Source: Variovorax boronicumulans
Lineage (GTDB): Bacteria; Pseudomonadota; Gammaproteobacteria; Burkholderiales; Burkholderiaceae_C
Assembly (NCBI RefSeq): GCF_029892485.1
Contig: NZ_JARXVG010000001.1
Coordinates: forward strand, 992,001-1,056,000
Direction of reading: 5' to 3'
Length of the DNA: 64,000 bases
Part shown: one piece after another, positions 54,432 to 63,510 of the stretch
Numbering within the stretch: position 1 is the first letter of the stretch
Layout: each line of letters begins with the position of its first letter
Made by a program: the position numbers and the translations under genes
Notes under the pieces: model-generated
Database searches by the model: none
Told to the model about the DNA's origin: nothing
The model's input: the letters and a program-made list of their open reading frames with translations, nothing else

Positions 54432-54512
54432 ATGGGCTTTCCGGGAAAAGGTTGTTCGAGACCGCAAGAATCGCGGCGATCCAAGTACACAACCGAACAC
54501 GGAAAAGCCCAT
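54432..54512 (+). promoter_or_regulatory. Inverted repeat covering the GST start codon
   Basis: ATGGGCTTTCCG (54432-54443) pairs with CGGAAAAGCCCAT (54500-54512), 12 pairs with one bulged A. The right arm contains the ribosome binding sequence GGAAAAG and the first two bases of the start codon at 54511. If transcribed from upstream it would hide the initiation site. The loop is 56 bases. Confidence 0.5.
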
Positions 54513-55191
54513 GTCCCAACCCCTCACCCTCGTCAGCCACCTGCTGTGCCCCTACGTCCAGCGCGCCGCCATCGCGCTCGGTGAAAAAGGCGTGCCCTTC
54601 GAGCGCATCGTGATCGATCTGGCGAACAAGCCCCAATGGTTTCTCGACATCTCGCCGCTCGGCAAGGTGCCGCTGCTGAAGGTGCAGCGCGCCGACGGCA
54701 CCGAGGCCGTGCTGTTCGAGAGCAACGTGATCTGCGAGTACCTCGAAGAGACCCAACCCGGAGCGCGCCTGCACCCCGAAGACCCGCTCACCCGTGCCGA
54801 GCATCGCGCGTGGATGGAGTTTGGCTCGGCCATCCTCGCCGACCTCTGGGGCTACGAGACCACGCAGGACGCGGCCGTGTTCGAGCAGAAGCGCCTCGCG
54901 CTGGTCGCGAAGTTCGAGCGTGTCGAGACTGCGCTCGGCGCCGGCCCTTATTTCGCGGGCCAGAGCTTCAGCCTGGTCGATGCGGTGTTCGCGTCTGTGT
55001 TCCGCTACTTCGAGGTGTTCGACACGCTCATCGATTCGCGTATCTTCGCTGCGCTGCCCAAGGTCGACGCCTGGCGCAAGGCACTGGCCGCCCGGCCGAG
55101 CGTGCGCGATGCGGTCGTGCCCGAATATCCGCAGCACCTGATGGAATTCCTCAAGCGCCACGAGTCCCACCTGCTGACCGCAGCAACTTGA
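54511..55191 (+). CDS. Glutathione S-transferase family protein
   Basis: 226 aa. The N-terminal thioredoxin-like domain ([43 protein letters not shown]) binds glutathione; the helical C-terminal domain has [26 protein letters not shown] places a Cys as the possible catalytic residue, as in omega or beta class enzymes. The start ATG 54511 lies in an inverted repeat. Role: detoxification or deglutathionylation, substrate unknown. Confidence 0.92.
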   Translation: MSQPLTLVSHLLCPYVQRAAIALGEKGVPFERIVIDLANKPQWFLDISPLGKVPLLKVQRADGTEAVLFESNVICEYLEETQPGARLHPEDPLTRAEHRAWMEFGSAILADLWGYETTQDAAVFEQKRLALVAKFERVETALGAGPYFAGQSFSLVDAVFASVFRYFEVFDTLIDSRIFAALPKVDAWRKALAARPSVRDAVVPEYPQHLMEFLKRHESHLLTAAT

Positions 55192-55255
55192 TTGCCGCGG
55201 CGGGAAGCCGACAATGGCGGCTTCCCCTTTTCCCATCACTACACGGCACCACGAG

Positions 55256-55669
55256 ATGCGACTTCTTCACACCATGCTGCGCGTTGGCAATCTCCAGCGC
55301 TCCATCGACTTCTACACCAAGGTGCTCGGCATGAACCTGCTGCGCACGTCCGAGAACCCCGAGTACAAGTACAGCCTGGCCTTCATCGGCTTCGACAAGG
55401 GCAACCCCGACCAGGCCGAGATCGAGCTCACCTACAACTGGGGCACCGAGAGCTACGAACTGGGCACCGCCTACGGCCACATCGCGCTCGGCGTGCCCGA
55501 TGCGTATGCGGCCTGCGAAAAAATCAAGGCCGCGGGCGGCAACGTGACGCGCGAGGCGGGTCCGGTCAAGGGCGGCACGACGGTGATCGCCTTCGTGACG
55601 GACCCCGATGGCTACAAGATCGAACTGATCCAGCGGGCCGAGAGCGCAGAAGGCGCCGGCCTGCGCTGA
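55256..55669 (+). CDS. gloA: Lactoylglutathione lyase (glyoxalase I)
   Basis: 137 aa. It turns the methylglyoxal-glutathione adduct into S-lactoylglutathione. Metal ligands: His5 (LLHTMLRV), Glu56 (AEIELTYN), His74 (GYGHIALGV-type, here YGHIALGV) and Glu122 (GYKIELIQ). The spacing and length match the Ni-type bacterial enzyme. It follows the GST gene by 64 bases, which makes a glutathione-based detoxification pair. Confidence 0.95.
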   Translation: MRLLHTMLRVGNLQRSIDFYTKVLGMNLLRTSENPEYKYSLAFIGFDKGNPDQAEIELTYNWGTESYELGTAYGHIALGVPDAYAACEKIKAAGGNVTREAGPVKGGTTVIAFVTDPDGYKIELIQRAESAEGAGLR

Positions 55670-55751
55670 GGCGCTGCGGACGAAGACCCGCTACAAGTCG
55701 AGCGCCGCCGCGCGCAACTCGCGCACGGTGGAAAAGCGCCCGACAGCCTGA

Positions 55752-56480
55752 TCAGCAGCCCAGCAGATCGGCCAGCTCGTTGATGTCGCGCGCATGCAGG
55801 CTGTTGTCGGGCTGCGGCGAAACATCCTTGGGCTTGGCAACGCCGAACTCGTGGGGCCGCTCGATGTAGGCGGTCTTGAGGCCGCACACGCGTGCGGCGG
55901 CCAAGTCATCGTGATGCGCGGCGGCCAGCATCACCTGCCCCGGCGTGGCATCGAACACGCCCGCTACGCCCAGGTAGGTGCGCGGGTCGGGCTTGTAGGC
56001 CTTGAACACCTCGGCCGACAGCACGCAATCCCAGGGCAGGCCCGCACGCTTGGCCATCTCGGTCAGCAAACCGATGTTGCCGTTGGAGAGCGTGCAGATG
56101 GTGAACTTCTTCTTGAGCCGGGTGAGCCCGTCCACCGAATCGGGCCATGCGGGCAGGCGGTGCCAGGCACGGCTCAGGTCGCGCTTGGCGGCGGTGTCGA
56201 GGCGATCGCTCAGGTCGAAGTCGCGCAGCACCTGTTCGAGCATGCTCAGGTGCAGCTCGTCGAGCAGCGTGAAGCCGCCCTCTCCCGCTGCGATGCGCTC
56301 CATCACCGCCTTCATCGCGGGCTGGTAGCCGGCGCGCCATGCGAGCGCGAAGGTCGCGCCTTCCACGCCCGGCAGCACGCGTTCGACTTCGGCCGCGATG
56401 CCGCTGTGCCAGTCGACCACGGTGCCGAACACATCGAACGCGATGACCTTCAGGTCGCTCGCGTCGAACGCGGTGCTCAT
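55752..56480 (-). CDS. HAD-superfamily hydrolase, haloacid dehalogenase type II
   Basis: 242 aa. HAD motifs are FDVFGTVVDWHSG (nucleophile Asp, with Phe in place of the general-acid position used by phosphatases), CTLSNGN (Ser/Thr), AEVFKAYKPDPRTY (Lys) and AAAHHDDLAAARVCG (acidic end). The pattern is that of L-2-haloacid dehalogenases, though the physiological substrate may not be halogenated. It starts 1 base after the eda stop, so it is part of the edd-eda operon. Confidence 0.9.
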   Translation of the reverse strand: MSTAFDASDLKVIAFDVFGTVVDWHSGIAAEVERVLPGVEGATFALAWRAGYQPAMKAVMERIAAGEGGFTLLDELHLSMLEQVLRDFDLSDRLDTAAKRDLSRAWHRLPAWPDSVDGLTRLKKKFTICTLSNGNIGLLTEMAKRAGLPWDCVLSAEVFKAYKPDPRTYLGVAGVFDATPGQVMLAAAHHDDLAAARVCGLKTAYIERPHEFGVAKPKDVSPQPDNSLHARDINELADLLGC

Positions 56481-56481
56481 G

Positions 56482-57123
56482 TCAACGTGACAGCTGGCTC
56501 GCGGCGCGGGCCAGCTGTTCGATGCGGGCCCAGTCGCCGTCGCGGATCGCGTCGGTCGGCACGATCCACGAGCCGCCCACGCAGGCCACGTTCGAGAGCG
56601 CCAGGAACTCGGCCGCATTGCCCGCATGGATGCCGCCCGTGGGACAGAAGGTGACGTCGCCGAACGGTCCTTGCCAGGCCTTGAGCATCGGCAGGCCGCC
56701 TGCCTGCAGCGCCGGGAAGAACTTGAGTTCGGTGTAGCCGTCTTCCTGCGCCATCATGATTTCGCTGCCCGTCGCCACGCCCGGCAACAGCGGCAGGCCG
56801 AGGTCGTGGCAGGCCTTGCCGACCGAGCGCGTGTAGCCCGGGCTCACGCCGAACTTCGCGCCCGCCAGCGCCGAGGCCTGCGCATCGGCCGCGCTGCGAA
56901 TGGTGCCGGCGCCGGCCACGGCTTCAGGCACTTCCCTGGCAATGGCCTCGATGCACTGCAACGCCTGCGGTGTGCGCAGCGTGACCTCGAGCATGCGGAT
57001 GCCGCCGGCCACCAATGCGCGCGCCAGCGGAATGGCGTCTTTCACGTCGTTGAGCACGATGACCGGGATGACCGGTGCATCGCGCATCACGTCGAGGGCG
57101 GTGAGTTTGTCGTTTACAGCCAT
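56482..57123 (-). CDS. eda: 2-Keto-3-deoxy-6-phosphogluconate aldolase
   Basis: 213 aa class I aldolase producing pyruvate and glyceraldehyde 3-phosphate in the Entner-Doudoroff pathway. Glu in [30 protein letters not shown], the Schiff-base Lys in YTELKFFPA, and [10 protein letters not shown] are conserved. It overlaps edd by 10 bases. It is a distinct paralogue of the DgoA-type aldolase at 44867-45508. Confidence 0.96.
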   Translation of the reverse strand: MAVNDKLTALDVMRDAPVIPVIVLNDVKDAIPLARALVAGGIRMLEVTLRTPQALQCIEAIAREVPEAVAGAGTIRSAADAQASALAGAKFGVSPGYTRSVGKACHDLGLPLLPGVATGSEIMMAQEDGYTELKFFPALQAGGLPMLKAWQGPFGDVTFCPTGGIHAGNAAEFLALSNVACVGGSWIVPTDAIRDGDWARIEQLARAASQLSR

Positions 57124-58946
57124 GAGCAGGCTCCTTCTTCGGCAGTCAATGCATTGCGGCGCATGCCGGCGAACAGCTCCCGGCCGAGGCCGTGTCCGTC
57201 GGCGATGCGCTGCGCTTCGGGCAGCGTCGCGGTCTCGCGCGCGGCCCATTCGTCTTCGGGCAGCAGCACGGCGAGCGTACCCGCTACCGAATCGAGTCGG
57301 ATCAGGTCGCCGTCGCGCACCTTCGCAAGGGGTCCGCCCGCAGCCGCCTCGGGCGAGACGTGGATGGCGGCCGGGATCTTGCCCGACGCGCCGCTCATGC
57401 GTCCGTCGGTGACCAGCGCCACGCGGAAGCCCTTGCCCTGCAGCACCGACAGCGGCGGGGTGAGCTTGTGCAGTTCGGGCATGCCGTTGGCCTGCGGGCC
57501 CTGCCAGCGCACCACGCAGACCACGTCGCGCTCCAGTTCGCCGGCGGTGAAGGCCTTGTGCAGGGCGGCCTGCGAGTCGAAGACGCGCGCGGGCGCTTCG
57601 ATCACGTGGCGGTCGTCGGGCACCGAAGAGACCTTGATCACGCTGCGGCCCAGGTTGCCGCTCAGCAGCTTCAAGCCGCCGGTGGCGCTGAACGGCTCGG
57701 CCACCGGGCGTGCCACCGCATCGTTCTTCGACGGGGCGGCAGGCGTCCATGTCAGGCGCTGCTCGCCGCCTTCGGCCAGGGTCGGGATGTTGGCGAATTC
57801 GCGGATGCCACCGGCGCGCACGGTGAGCACGTCGGCGTGCATCAGGCCCGCATCGACGAGTTCGCCGATGACGAAGCCCGGACCGCCCGCGGCCTGGAAC
57901 TCGTTCACGTCGGCACTGCCGTTGGGGTACACGCGGGTCAGCAGCGGAATGATGTCCGAGAGCTTGGAGAAATCGTCCCAGTCGATCACGATGCCGGCGG
58001 CGCGGGCCACCGCCACCCAGTGGATCAGGTGGTTGGTGGAACCGCCCGTGGCCAGCAGCGCAGCCATGGCGTTGACGATGCAGCGCTCATCGACCATCTC
58101 GCCGATGGGCGGGCAGCTGAACGCGCTGTCGCCCGCCTTGCCCAGCACCGTGCGCACGGCCTCGCGCGTGAGCGTGTCGCGCATCGCATCGCCGGGCTGG
58201 ATGAAGGCCGTGCCGGGCACGTGCAGGCCCATGGCCTCGAGCAGCATCTGGTTGCTGTTGGCGGTGCCGTAGAAGGTGCAGGTGCCCACGGTGTGATAGG
58301 CCGCCATCTCGGCGTCGAGCAGGCCCTGCCGGCCCACGAGCCCCTGTGCCGCCTGCTCACGCACCTTCGACTTCGCATTGTTCGAGAGGCCCGAAGGCAT
58401 CGGGCCCGCGGGCACGAACACGGTCGGCAGGTGGCCGAAGTGCAATGCGCCGATCAAGAGGCCCGGCACGATCTTGTCGCACACGCCGAGCATCAGCGCG
58501 CCGTCGAACATGTCGTGCGTGAGTGCGATGGCGGTGCTCATGGCGATGACATCGCGGCTGAAGAGACTCAGCTCCATGCCGGGCGTGCCCTGCGTGACGC
58601 CGTCGCACATCGCAGGCACGCCGCCGGCCACCTGCGCCGTGGCGCCCAGGCGCCGGGCCTCCTGCTTGACGATGTCCGGATAGCCCTGGTACGGCGCGTG
58701 GGCCGAGAGCATGTCGTTGTAGGCGGTGACGATGCCGATGTTGGGCGCGCGCTCGGTCACCACCCTGAACTTGTCGTTTGCCGGGATGCCGGCCACGGCG
58801 TGCGCCACGTTGGCGCAGCCCATGCGGTCGGCACCGCGGTCGCGGTTGCGGATCTCGGCCAGCCTTGCGAGGTAGGTGCTGCGCAAGCCATGGCTGCGCT
58901 CGCGGATGCGATCGGCGACGTCGCGGACGATGGGGTGTGTGCTCAT
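57114..58946 (-). CDS. edd: 6-Phosphogluconate dehydratase
   Basis: 610 aa, the usual Edd length. Cluster and catalytic motifs: [38 protein letters not shown] and [16 protein letters not shown], giving the Cys ligands of the iron-sulfur centre, then [16 protein letters not shown]. It converts 6-phosphogluconate to KDPG for Eda. ATG 58946 was chosen because the upstream in-frame part does not resemble Edd. It heads the edd-eda-HAD operon. Confidence 0.96.
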   Translation of the reverse strand: MSTHPIVRDVADRIRERSHGLRSTYLARLAEIRNRDRGADRMGCANVAHAVAGIPANDKFRVVTERAPNIGIVTAYNDMLSAHAPYQGYPDIVKQEARRLGATAQVAGGVPAMCDGVTQGTPGMELSLFSRDVIAMSTAIALTHDMFDGALMLGVCDKIVPGLLIGALHFGHLPTVFVPAGPMPSGLSNNAKSKVREQAAQGLVGRQGLLDAEMAAYHTVGTCTFYGTANSNQMLLEAMGLHVPGTAFIQPGDAMRDTLTREAVRTVLGKAGDSAFSCPPIGEMVDERCIVNAMAALLATGGSTNHLIHWVAVARAAGIVIDWDDFSKLSDIIPLLTRVYPNGSADVNEFQAAGGPGFVIGELVDAGLMHADVLTVRAGGIREFANIPTLAEGGEQRLTWTPAAPSKNDAVARPVAEPFSATGGLKLLSGNLGRSVIKVSSVPDDRHVIEAPARVFDSQAALHKAFTAGELERDVVCVVRWQGPQANGMPELHKLTPPLSVLQGKGFRVALVTDGRMSGASGKIPAAIHVSPEAAAGGPLAKVRDGDLIRLDSVAGTLAVLLPEDEWAARETATLPEAQRIADGHGLGRELFAGMRRNALTAEEGACSWL

Positions 58947-59097
58947 GGGGTAGATGGCTCTTGCTGGGTCGCAAGCGCGACTGTGGGCCTGGAACTCATC
59001 GTACCAAGCCAGGCGCAAAGTCCTGATGAAATCCGGGCGCCAAGCGATACGAATTTACTCGGGCATTGCCCGGGCATGGCCCACCGGGCCGCAGGCA

Positions 59098-59123
59098 CAA
59101 AAAAGCCCGGCATCGCCGGGCTG
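59098..59123 (-). terminator. Terminator of the OmpA-domain gene
   Basis: AGCCCGGC-ATC-GCCGGGCT (59105-59123) with a run of A on the left, which is a T run for minus-strand transcripts. It lies 21 bases beyond the stop of the OmpA-domain gene. Confidence 0.85.
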
Positions 59124-59144
59124 GTTTGCACAGGCAGAGCGGGT

Positions 59145-59708
59145 TCAGTCGACCAGCCTGGCCTCCACGCGGCGCGCCTCGGCATTGTTGCCCGACCCTG
59201 CCGTCACCTCGGGCTTTTGCAGGTCGATCTTGCCGGCAGGTACGCCCAGGCCCACGAGCACGTCGCGCACCATCTCGGCGCGCTTCTTGGCGAGCGATTC
59301 GTTGAGGGCGGCATCGCCCGTGGTGTCGTGAAAGCCCGAGACCACCACCTTGCGACCGCTCTCCACGCCCTTGATGACCGCGGCCAGCGCCTCGGCGGCG
59401 CCCGGTGCGAGGTCGGCGCTGCCCGTCGCGAAGTAGAAGTTCACCACGCCGTTGACCACACGGATGCTGGCGCCGTCGGGGATCGTGACCGTGACTGTCT
59501 CGGTCACCTCGGCCAGCTTGGGCGCCTCGCCCGGCGGAGGCGAGGAAATGACCACGGCGGGAGGCTTGCCCGGCGCTGCGACCGCGGCACCGGAGGCGCT
59601 GTGGCCCTTGTGCCAGATCACGATGCCCACCACGAAAAAGATCACCAGCGCGATCAGCGCCATGAGGAAGCCGAGGATGAAATTCTGCTGGCCGTCGTCG
59701 TCGCTCAT
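59145..59708 (-). CDS. Inner-membrane-anchored OmpA-domain protein
   Basis: 187 aa. An N-terminal helix (NFILGFLMALIALVIFFVVG) anchors it in the inner membrane. After a Pro-rich linker the C-terminal OmpA domain (about 95-187) has VNFYFATGSADLAPGAAEAL, VVSGFHDTTGDAALNESLAK and RAEMVRDVLVGLGVP. The usual peptidoglycan-binding pattern (Asp ... Arg) appears as HDTTGDAALNESLAKKRA. It differs from OmpA itself by lacking a barrel; MotB-like or cell-wall tethering is possible. Divergent from chaC, 84 bases apart. Confidence 0.87.
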   Translation of the reverse strand: MSDDDGQQNFILGFLMALIALVIFFVVGIVIWHKGHSASGAAVAAPGKPPAVVISSPPPGEAPKLAEVTETVTVTIPDGASIRVVNGVVNFYFATGSADLAPGAAEALAAVIKGVESGRKVVVSGFHDTTGDAALNESLAKKRAEMVRDVLVGLGVPAGKIDLQKPEVTAGSGNNAEARRVEARLVD

Positions 59709-59792
59709 GGGTGGGCGTGCTCCGTAATTGAGGGGTCGGTAAATAATGGTGCGGTGAACCATGATCAGGAAATTGTAGGCGGCGCCCCTGAC

Positions 59793-60542
59793 ATGCCCGT
59801 GTCGGACCCCGCGCCGAACCCCGGACCACCGGGGCTGGACCCGATGCCCAGGCCCTTGCGCGACCCGCAGCCCATGCTCGAACGCGCGATTGCCGACTGG
59901 GGAGGGCACGACGACCTCTGGCTGTTCGGCTACGGCTCGCTGATCTGGCGGCCGGAGTTCGGCTTCATCGAGCGGCGCCCGGCCTGGGTGCACGGCTGGC
60001 ACCGGGCGCTGAAGATGTGGAGCCGCGTGAACCGCGGCAGCATCCAGACGCCGGGCCTCGTGTTCGGCCTGCTCTCGGGCGGCAGTTGCCGGGGCATGGT
60101 GTTCCGGGTACCGAAGGCCGAGGGACTCGAGACGCTGCGCCGCCTCTGGCTGCGCGAGATGCCCACCGGCGTGTACGACCCCAAGTGGCTGCGCTGCGGC
60201 ACGGCTGAGGGCCCGGTCAACGCGCTGGCCTTCACGTTGTCACGGCGCAGTCCCAATTTCACCGGCGATCTCAGCGACGAGCGCTACCGCCACATCTTCG
60301 CCCACGCGGTGGGCCGCTATGGCAGCTCGCTCGACTATGCACAGCAGACCCTGCTGGAGCTGCAGCGGCATTCGATCCACGATGCGGCGCTGGCCCGGCT
60401 GGTGGCGCTGGCCGAGGCCAAACAACAGGCAGCCGCGGCGGCGGCCGATTGCGATGCGCTCCCGGCTTCGGTATATGTTCCGGGGTCTTCCGACAATTCT
60501 TCTTCCCAACCCTCATCCGGACCGTCCAAGGAAAAACCATGA
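59793..60542 (+). CDS. chaC: Gamma-glutamylcyclotransferase, ChaC-like
   Basis: 249 aa. It would break glutathione to 5-oxoproline and Cys-Gly. DLWLFGYGSLIWRPEFGF carries the YGSL substrate loop; REMPTGVYDPKWL contains the family Glu-x-x-x-G/Y region, but the usual catalytic Glu context (REx-GY) is read here as LREMPTGVY. The tail after residue 205 (AAAAAADCDALPA, Ser/Pro-rich end) is low-complexity and unlike ChaC. Later starts (ATG 59844) are possible. Its stop overlaps the SOD gene (ATGA at 60539-60542). Confidence 0.88.
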   Translation: MPVSDPAPNPGPPGLDPMPRPLRDPQPMLERAIADWGGHDDLWLFGYGSLIWRPEFGFIERRPAWVHGWHRALKMWSRVNRGSIQTPGLVFGLLSGGSCRGMVFRVPKAEGLETLRRLWLREMPTGVYDPKWLRCGTAEGPVNALAFTLSRRSPNFTGDLSDERYRHIFAHAVGRYGSSLDYAQQTLLELQRHSIHDAALARLVALAEAKQQAAAAAADCDALPASVYVPGSSDNSSSQPSSGPSKEKP

Positions 60543-61078
60543 ACCATCGTCGTCTCTTCGCCACCGGCACCGCCCTCCTCGCCACCGCCGTGCTCGCTGC
60601 CTGCGGCAGCATGGGCGGCAAGCCGAGCACGGTCGTCGAACTGGTGCCGACCGCCGCGATCACGCCCAACCCGACCCGCGGCACGGTGAAGTTCACCGCC
60701 CTGGACCACGGCGTGCGCGTCTCGGGTGAAGTGCGCGGCCTCGTGCCGGGCAGCGAGCATGGCTTCCACATCCATGAAAAGGGCGATTGCGGCGACAACG
60801 GCAACGCCTCGGGCGGCCACTTCAACCCGACCGGCGGCACGCACGGCAAGTTCGCCGCGCCGGGCAGCCATGCCGGCGAACTGCCGAGCCTGGTGGCCGA
60901 CGCAGGCGGCGTGGCGCGCTTCAGCGTGGACGACCACTCGATCTCGCTGACCGACGGCGCCGCCAACAACGTGGTCGGCCGCGCGCTGGTGGTTCACCGC
61001 GACCGCGACGACTTCACGACGCAGCCGGCCGGCAACTCGGGCCCGCGCATCGCCTGTGCGGTGATTCCGAAGGGCTGA
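60539..61078 (+). CDS. sodC: Periplasmic Cu,Zn superoxide dismutase, lipoprotein
   Basis: 179 aa. Lipobox VLAACGS (Cys22). Copper ligands His77 and His79 (HGFHIHEKGDC), bridging His94 (GGHFNP) and His153 (VVHRDRDDF); zinc ligands His102 and His111. The fourth zinc ligand, normally Asp in H-x-G-D, is Glu114 here (SHAGELPSL). The disulfide cysteines (84, 173) and active-site Arg170 are present. The protein removes superoxide in the periplasm. The gene is translationally coupled to chaC. Confidence 0.92.
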   Translation: MNHRRLFATGTALLATAVLAACGSMGGKPSTVVELVPTAAITPNPTRGTVKFTALDHGVRVSGEVRGLVPGSEHGFHIHEKGDCGDNGNASGGHFNPTGGTHGKFAAPGSHAGELPSLVADAGGVARFSVDDHSISLTDGAANNVVGRALVVHRDRDDFTTQPAGNSGPRIACAVIPKG

Positions 61079-61092
61079 TCCGCCCGATCAGC
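61074..61092. terminator. Hairpin spanning two convergent stop codons
   Basis: GCTGATC-CGCCC-GATCAGC: the left arm contains the sodC stop (61076-61078) and the right arm the stop of the convergent nucleotidyltransferase gene (61088-61090). Seven perfect pairs, no T run, so at best a weak or Rho-assisted stop in both directions. Confidence 0.4.
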
Positions 61093-61654
61093 GCGCCGCG
61101 CGTTCGAGCCACAGTGCCTCGGCGCGCGCCAGGGCCTCGGGCGTGTCGATGTCGGTCACGATGCCGGCATCGTCCACCACCAGGTCGAACACCGAATCGA
61201 TGGCGCGCATCGACCGCAGAACGGGCGATGCGCCCAGATTCCCTTCCAGCGCCGCGAGCTGCGCGCGGCATCCGGCGGCAAAGGCGACCGGATGGCCTCG
61301 CTCTCCCATGAACTGTGGCTGCACCGCGTTGACCCGGCCATTGAGTGCGCCGGCCACTGCCCTCAGCGTCTCGGGCCGCACCAGCGGCAGGTCGCCCGGC
61401 AGGATCAGCCAGCCGGCGGCATCGGGCGTGGCACGCACCGCAGCCGCAATCGAGTCGCCCATGCCCGGGTGACCGGCATCTTCCAGGCGCCACGGCAGGC
61501 CGCTCGCGCGCACGGCATCGAGCGTGCGTTCCAGCACCGGCTTGCCAGCGAGCAGGGCCTTCAATTTCTGGCCCGTGCCGCCGGCTGCAATGAAGCGCTC
61601 GCCCCGGCCAGAGGCCAGCACGATCACCACGGGGGAATTCGCCTTTGTCGTCAT
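61088..61654 (-). CDS. MobA-like nucleotidyltransferase
   Basis: 188 aa. The nucleotide-binding opening is [17 protein letters not shown], followed by [33 protein letters not shown] with the metal Asp, and [14 protein letters not shown]. It resembles MocA/MobA enzymes that attach CMP or GMP to molybdopterin, or related sugar nucleotidyltransferases. ATG 61654 opens on the conserved strand. It is divergent from pdxH with 29 bases between. Confidence 0.85.
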   Translation of the reverse strand: MTTKANSPVVIVLASGRGERFIAAGGTGQKLKALLAGKPVLERTLDAVRASGLPWRLEDAGHPGMGDSIAAAVRATPDAAGWLILPGDLPLVRPETLRAVAGALNGRVNAVQPQFMGERGHPVAFAAGCRAQLAALEGNLGASPVLRSMRAIDSVFDLVVDDAGIVTDIDTPEALARAEALWLERAAR

Positions 61655-61683
61655 GGGCCGAGTATGTGCGCAACAATCCCGGC

Positions 61684-62337
61684 ATGACTTCCCCTCCCTC
61701 CAACGAAGCGCTCGCCGCGCTGCGCAAGAGCTACGAACGCGCCGAGCTCGGCGAGGCCCACAGCGCGGACGATCCACTGAAGCAATTCGAACGCTGGCTC
61801 ACCGAGGCCATCGACGCCCAGGTGCCTGAGCCCAATGCGATGACGCTGTGCACCGTGGGCAGCGACCTCAGGCCCTCGAGCCGCATCGTGCTGATCAAGG
61901 GCTACGACGCGCGCGGCCTCGTCTGGTACACCAACTACGAAAGCCGCAAGGGCCGCGAGCTGTCGGGCAATCCGTACGCGTCGCTGCAGTTCCACTGGGT
62001 CGAGCTCGAGCGCGTGGTGCGCATCGAGGGCCGCGTCGAGAAGGCCGGCGCCGAGGAGAGCGACGCCTACTTCGCCAGCCGCCCGCTCGACTCGCGCATC
62101 GGCGCCTGGGCCAGTCCGCAGAGCGAAGTGATCAGCGGCCGCGACGTGCTGGTGAAGAACGCGGCCGTGGCCGCCGCCAGGCACCTGCTCTCGCCGCCCC
62201 GTCCGCCGCACTGGGGCGGCTACCGGCTGGTGCCGGACCGCTGGGAGTTCTGGCAGGGCCGCAAGAGCCGGCTGCACGATCGGCTGCGCTACCGGCTCGA
62301 AGGCGCGGACTGGGTGCGCGAACGGCTCGCACCCTGA
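61684..62337 (+). CDS. pdxH: Pyridoxamine/pyridoxine 5'-phosphate oxidase
   Basis: 217 aa FMN enzyme making pyridoxal phosphate. [18 protein letters not shown] at the C-terminus is the PdxH hallmark; FMN sites are [26 protein letters not shown] and ASPQSEVI. The substrate His/Arg are in [20 protein letters not shown]. It starts at ATG 61684 and overlaps no neighbour. Confidence 0.97.
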   Translation: MTSPPSNEALAALRKSYERAELGEAHSADDPLKQFERWLTEAIDAQVPEPNAMTLCTVGSDLRPSSRIVLIKGYDARGLVWYTNYESRKGRELSGNPYASLQFHWVELERVVRIEGRVEKAGAEESDAYFASRPLDSRIGAWASPQSEVISGRDVLVKNAAVAAARHLLSPPRPPHWGGYRLVPDRWEFWQGRKSRLHDRLRYRLEGADWVRERLAP

Positions 62338-62355
62338 ATCCGTTCGGGGACCACC

Positions 62356-62379
62356 GCGGAACCGGCTCCGCCGGGCCGC
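62356..62379. terminator. GC-rich hairpin between pdxH and AEC permease genes
   Basis: CCGGC-TCC-GCCGG (62362-62374), extended by GCGG/CCGC with small bulges. No T run follows, so a Rho-independent role is doubtful. It is the only structure I see in the convergent gap 62338-62412. Confidence 0.35.
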
Positions 62380-62412
62380 AGGCACCACCTTGAATTCGAC
62401 GCGACGAGCCCC

Positions 62413-63363
62413 TCAGGGAAGCCACTGCACCCAAACCATCACGAGCGTGAGGGTACCCAGCGCCAGCACCGTAGACACCGCAACGCTGGCCGTGACGAGG
62501 TCTTCGGCCGTGCGGTAGCGCTGCGAGAACAGGAACACGTTGGCGCCGATGGGCAGCGCCGCGGCCACCACCATCACGGTGAGCGGAATGCCGCGCACGC
62601 CGAGCAGCCAGCCGATGGCCGCGACCAGCAGCGGATGCAGCAGGTTCTTGACCAGCGCCTGCACCAGCGCACCGCGCCAGTGCCGCCCGATGGGCGTGAG
62701 CGCCAGCGTGATGCCCACCATCACCAGCGCCACAGGGCCGAAGGCCTGGCCGAGCAGCTGGATGGGCTTGTCGATCACCTCGGGCATCACGAGCCCGGTC
62801 TGCGCGAACAGCAGGCCCGCGATGATCGGCAGCGGCACCGGGTGAATGATGGCGTTGCGCAGCGCGCGCAGCACGGTGCGCGCCATCGAGCGCTTTTCTT
62901 CGCCGCTGACCACCGCATGCTCGCGCGCGACGGCCAGTTCGAGCACGACCGTGGCGCTGGTCAGGAGCACCAGCGAATGCAGCGAGATGAGCGTCAGCAG
63001 CACCACCATGCCCGCCTCGCCATAGGCCAGGCCGACGAGCGCGATGCCGATCATCACGGTGTTGCTGTAGGTGTTGGCCAGCGCGATCACCGCGGCCGTG
63101 CGGTTGAACCCGCGCAGGGCGAGCGTGCCCGCGAACAGCAGGCCCGAGGCGATGAAGTACGCGGCAACCGGCTTGAGGCTGAGCTCCTGCACATGCACCG
63201 TGCTCATGGCACGGAACAGCAGCGCGGGGGCGAGCAGCAGGAAGATGAGATTCGACAGGTCCTTCACCGCGTTGCCGCCGATCCATCGGCGCTTGCCGGC
63301 CAGGTAGCCCGCGGCGATGAGGAGGACGACGGGGAGCAGCGAGGAGATGACGAAGGAGTTCAC
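62413..63363 (-). CDS. AEC-family permease
   Basis: 316 aa, ten helices in two inverted halves, typical of auxin efflux carrier proteins such as MdcF. Opening FVISSLLPVVLLIAAGYLAG; NTYSNTVMIGIALVGLAYGE and PLPIIAGLLFAQTGLVMPEV are family segments. GTG 63363 is the likely start; an upstream in-frame ATG would run through the repeat at 63386-63499. It probably moves small carboxylates. Confidence 0.88.
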   Translation of the reverse strand: MNSFVISSLLPVVLLIAAGYLAGKRRWIGGNAVKDLSNLIFLLLAPALLFRAMSTVHVQELSLKPVAAYFIASGLLFAGTLALRGFNRTAAVIALANTYSNTVMIGIALVGLAYGEAGMVVLLTLISLHSLVLLTSATVVLELAVAREHAVVSGEEKRSMARTVLRALRNAIIHPVPLPIIAGLLFAQTGLVMPEVIDKPIQLLGQAFGPVALVMVGITLALTPIGRHWRGALVQALVKNLLHPLLVAAIGWLLGVRGIPLTVMVVAAALPIGANVFLFSQRYRTAEDLVTASVAVSTVLALGTLTLVMVWVQWLP

Positions 63364-63385
63364 GCGGCGAGGATAAGCTGCCTTG

Positions 63386-63499
63386 CTCCTTCCCCCTCTG
63401 GGGGAAGGTTGGGATGGGGGCAAGCGGCGCTTGCACAAGCCGCGACTTCATCAAAGGCCGCGAGCCCCCACCCCTGCCCTCCCCCGGAAGGGGAGGGAG
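63386..63499. repeat. Long imperfect inverted repeat upstream of AEC permease gene
   Basis: Arms 63386-63421 and 63464-63499 pair at 29 of 36 positions around a 42-base loop; six of the seven differences are transitions. Left begins CTCCTTCCCCC and right ends GGGGAGGGAG. It lies between the TonB receptor gene end and the AEC permease start, and resembles the pyrimidine/purine-rich palindromes often found in intergenic DNA of Burkholderiales. It may stop or stabilise the receptor message. Confidence 0.7.
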
Positions 63500-63510
63500 A
63501 AAGACCTAGA

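Noticed and set aside
57192-60542. Open plus-strand frame of over 1100 codons ending in chaC
   Set aside because: Only the last 249 codons (from 59793) resemble a protein family. The rest is antisense to edd and the OmpA-domain gene.
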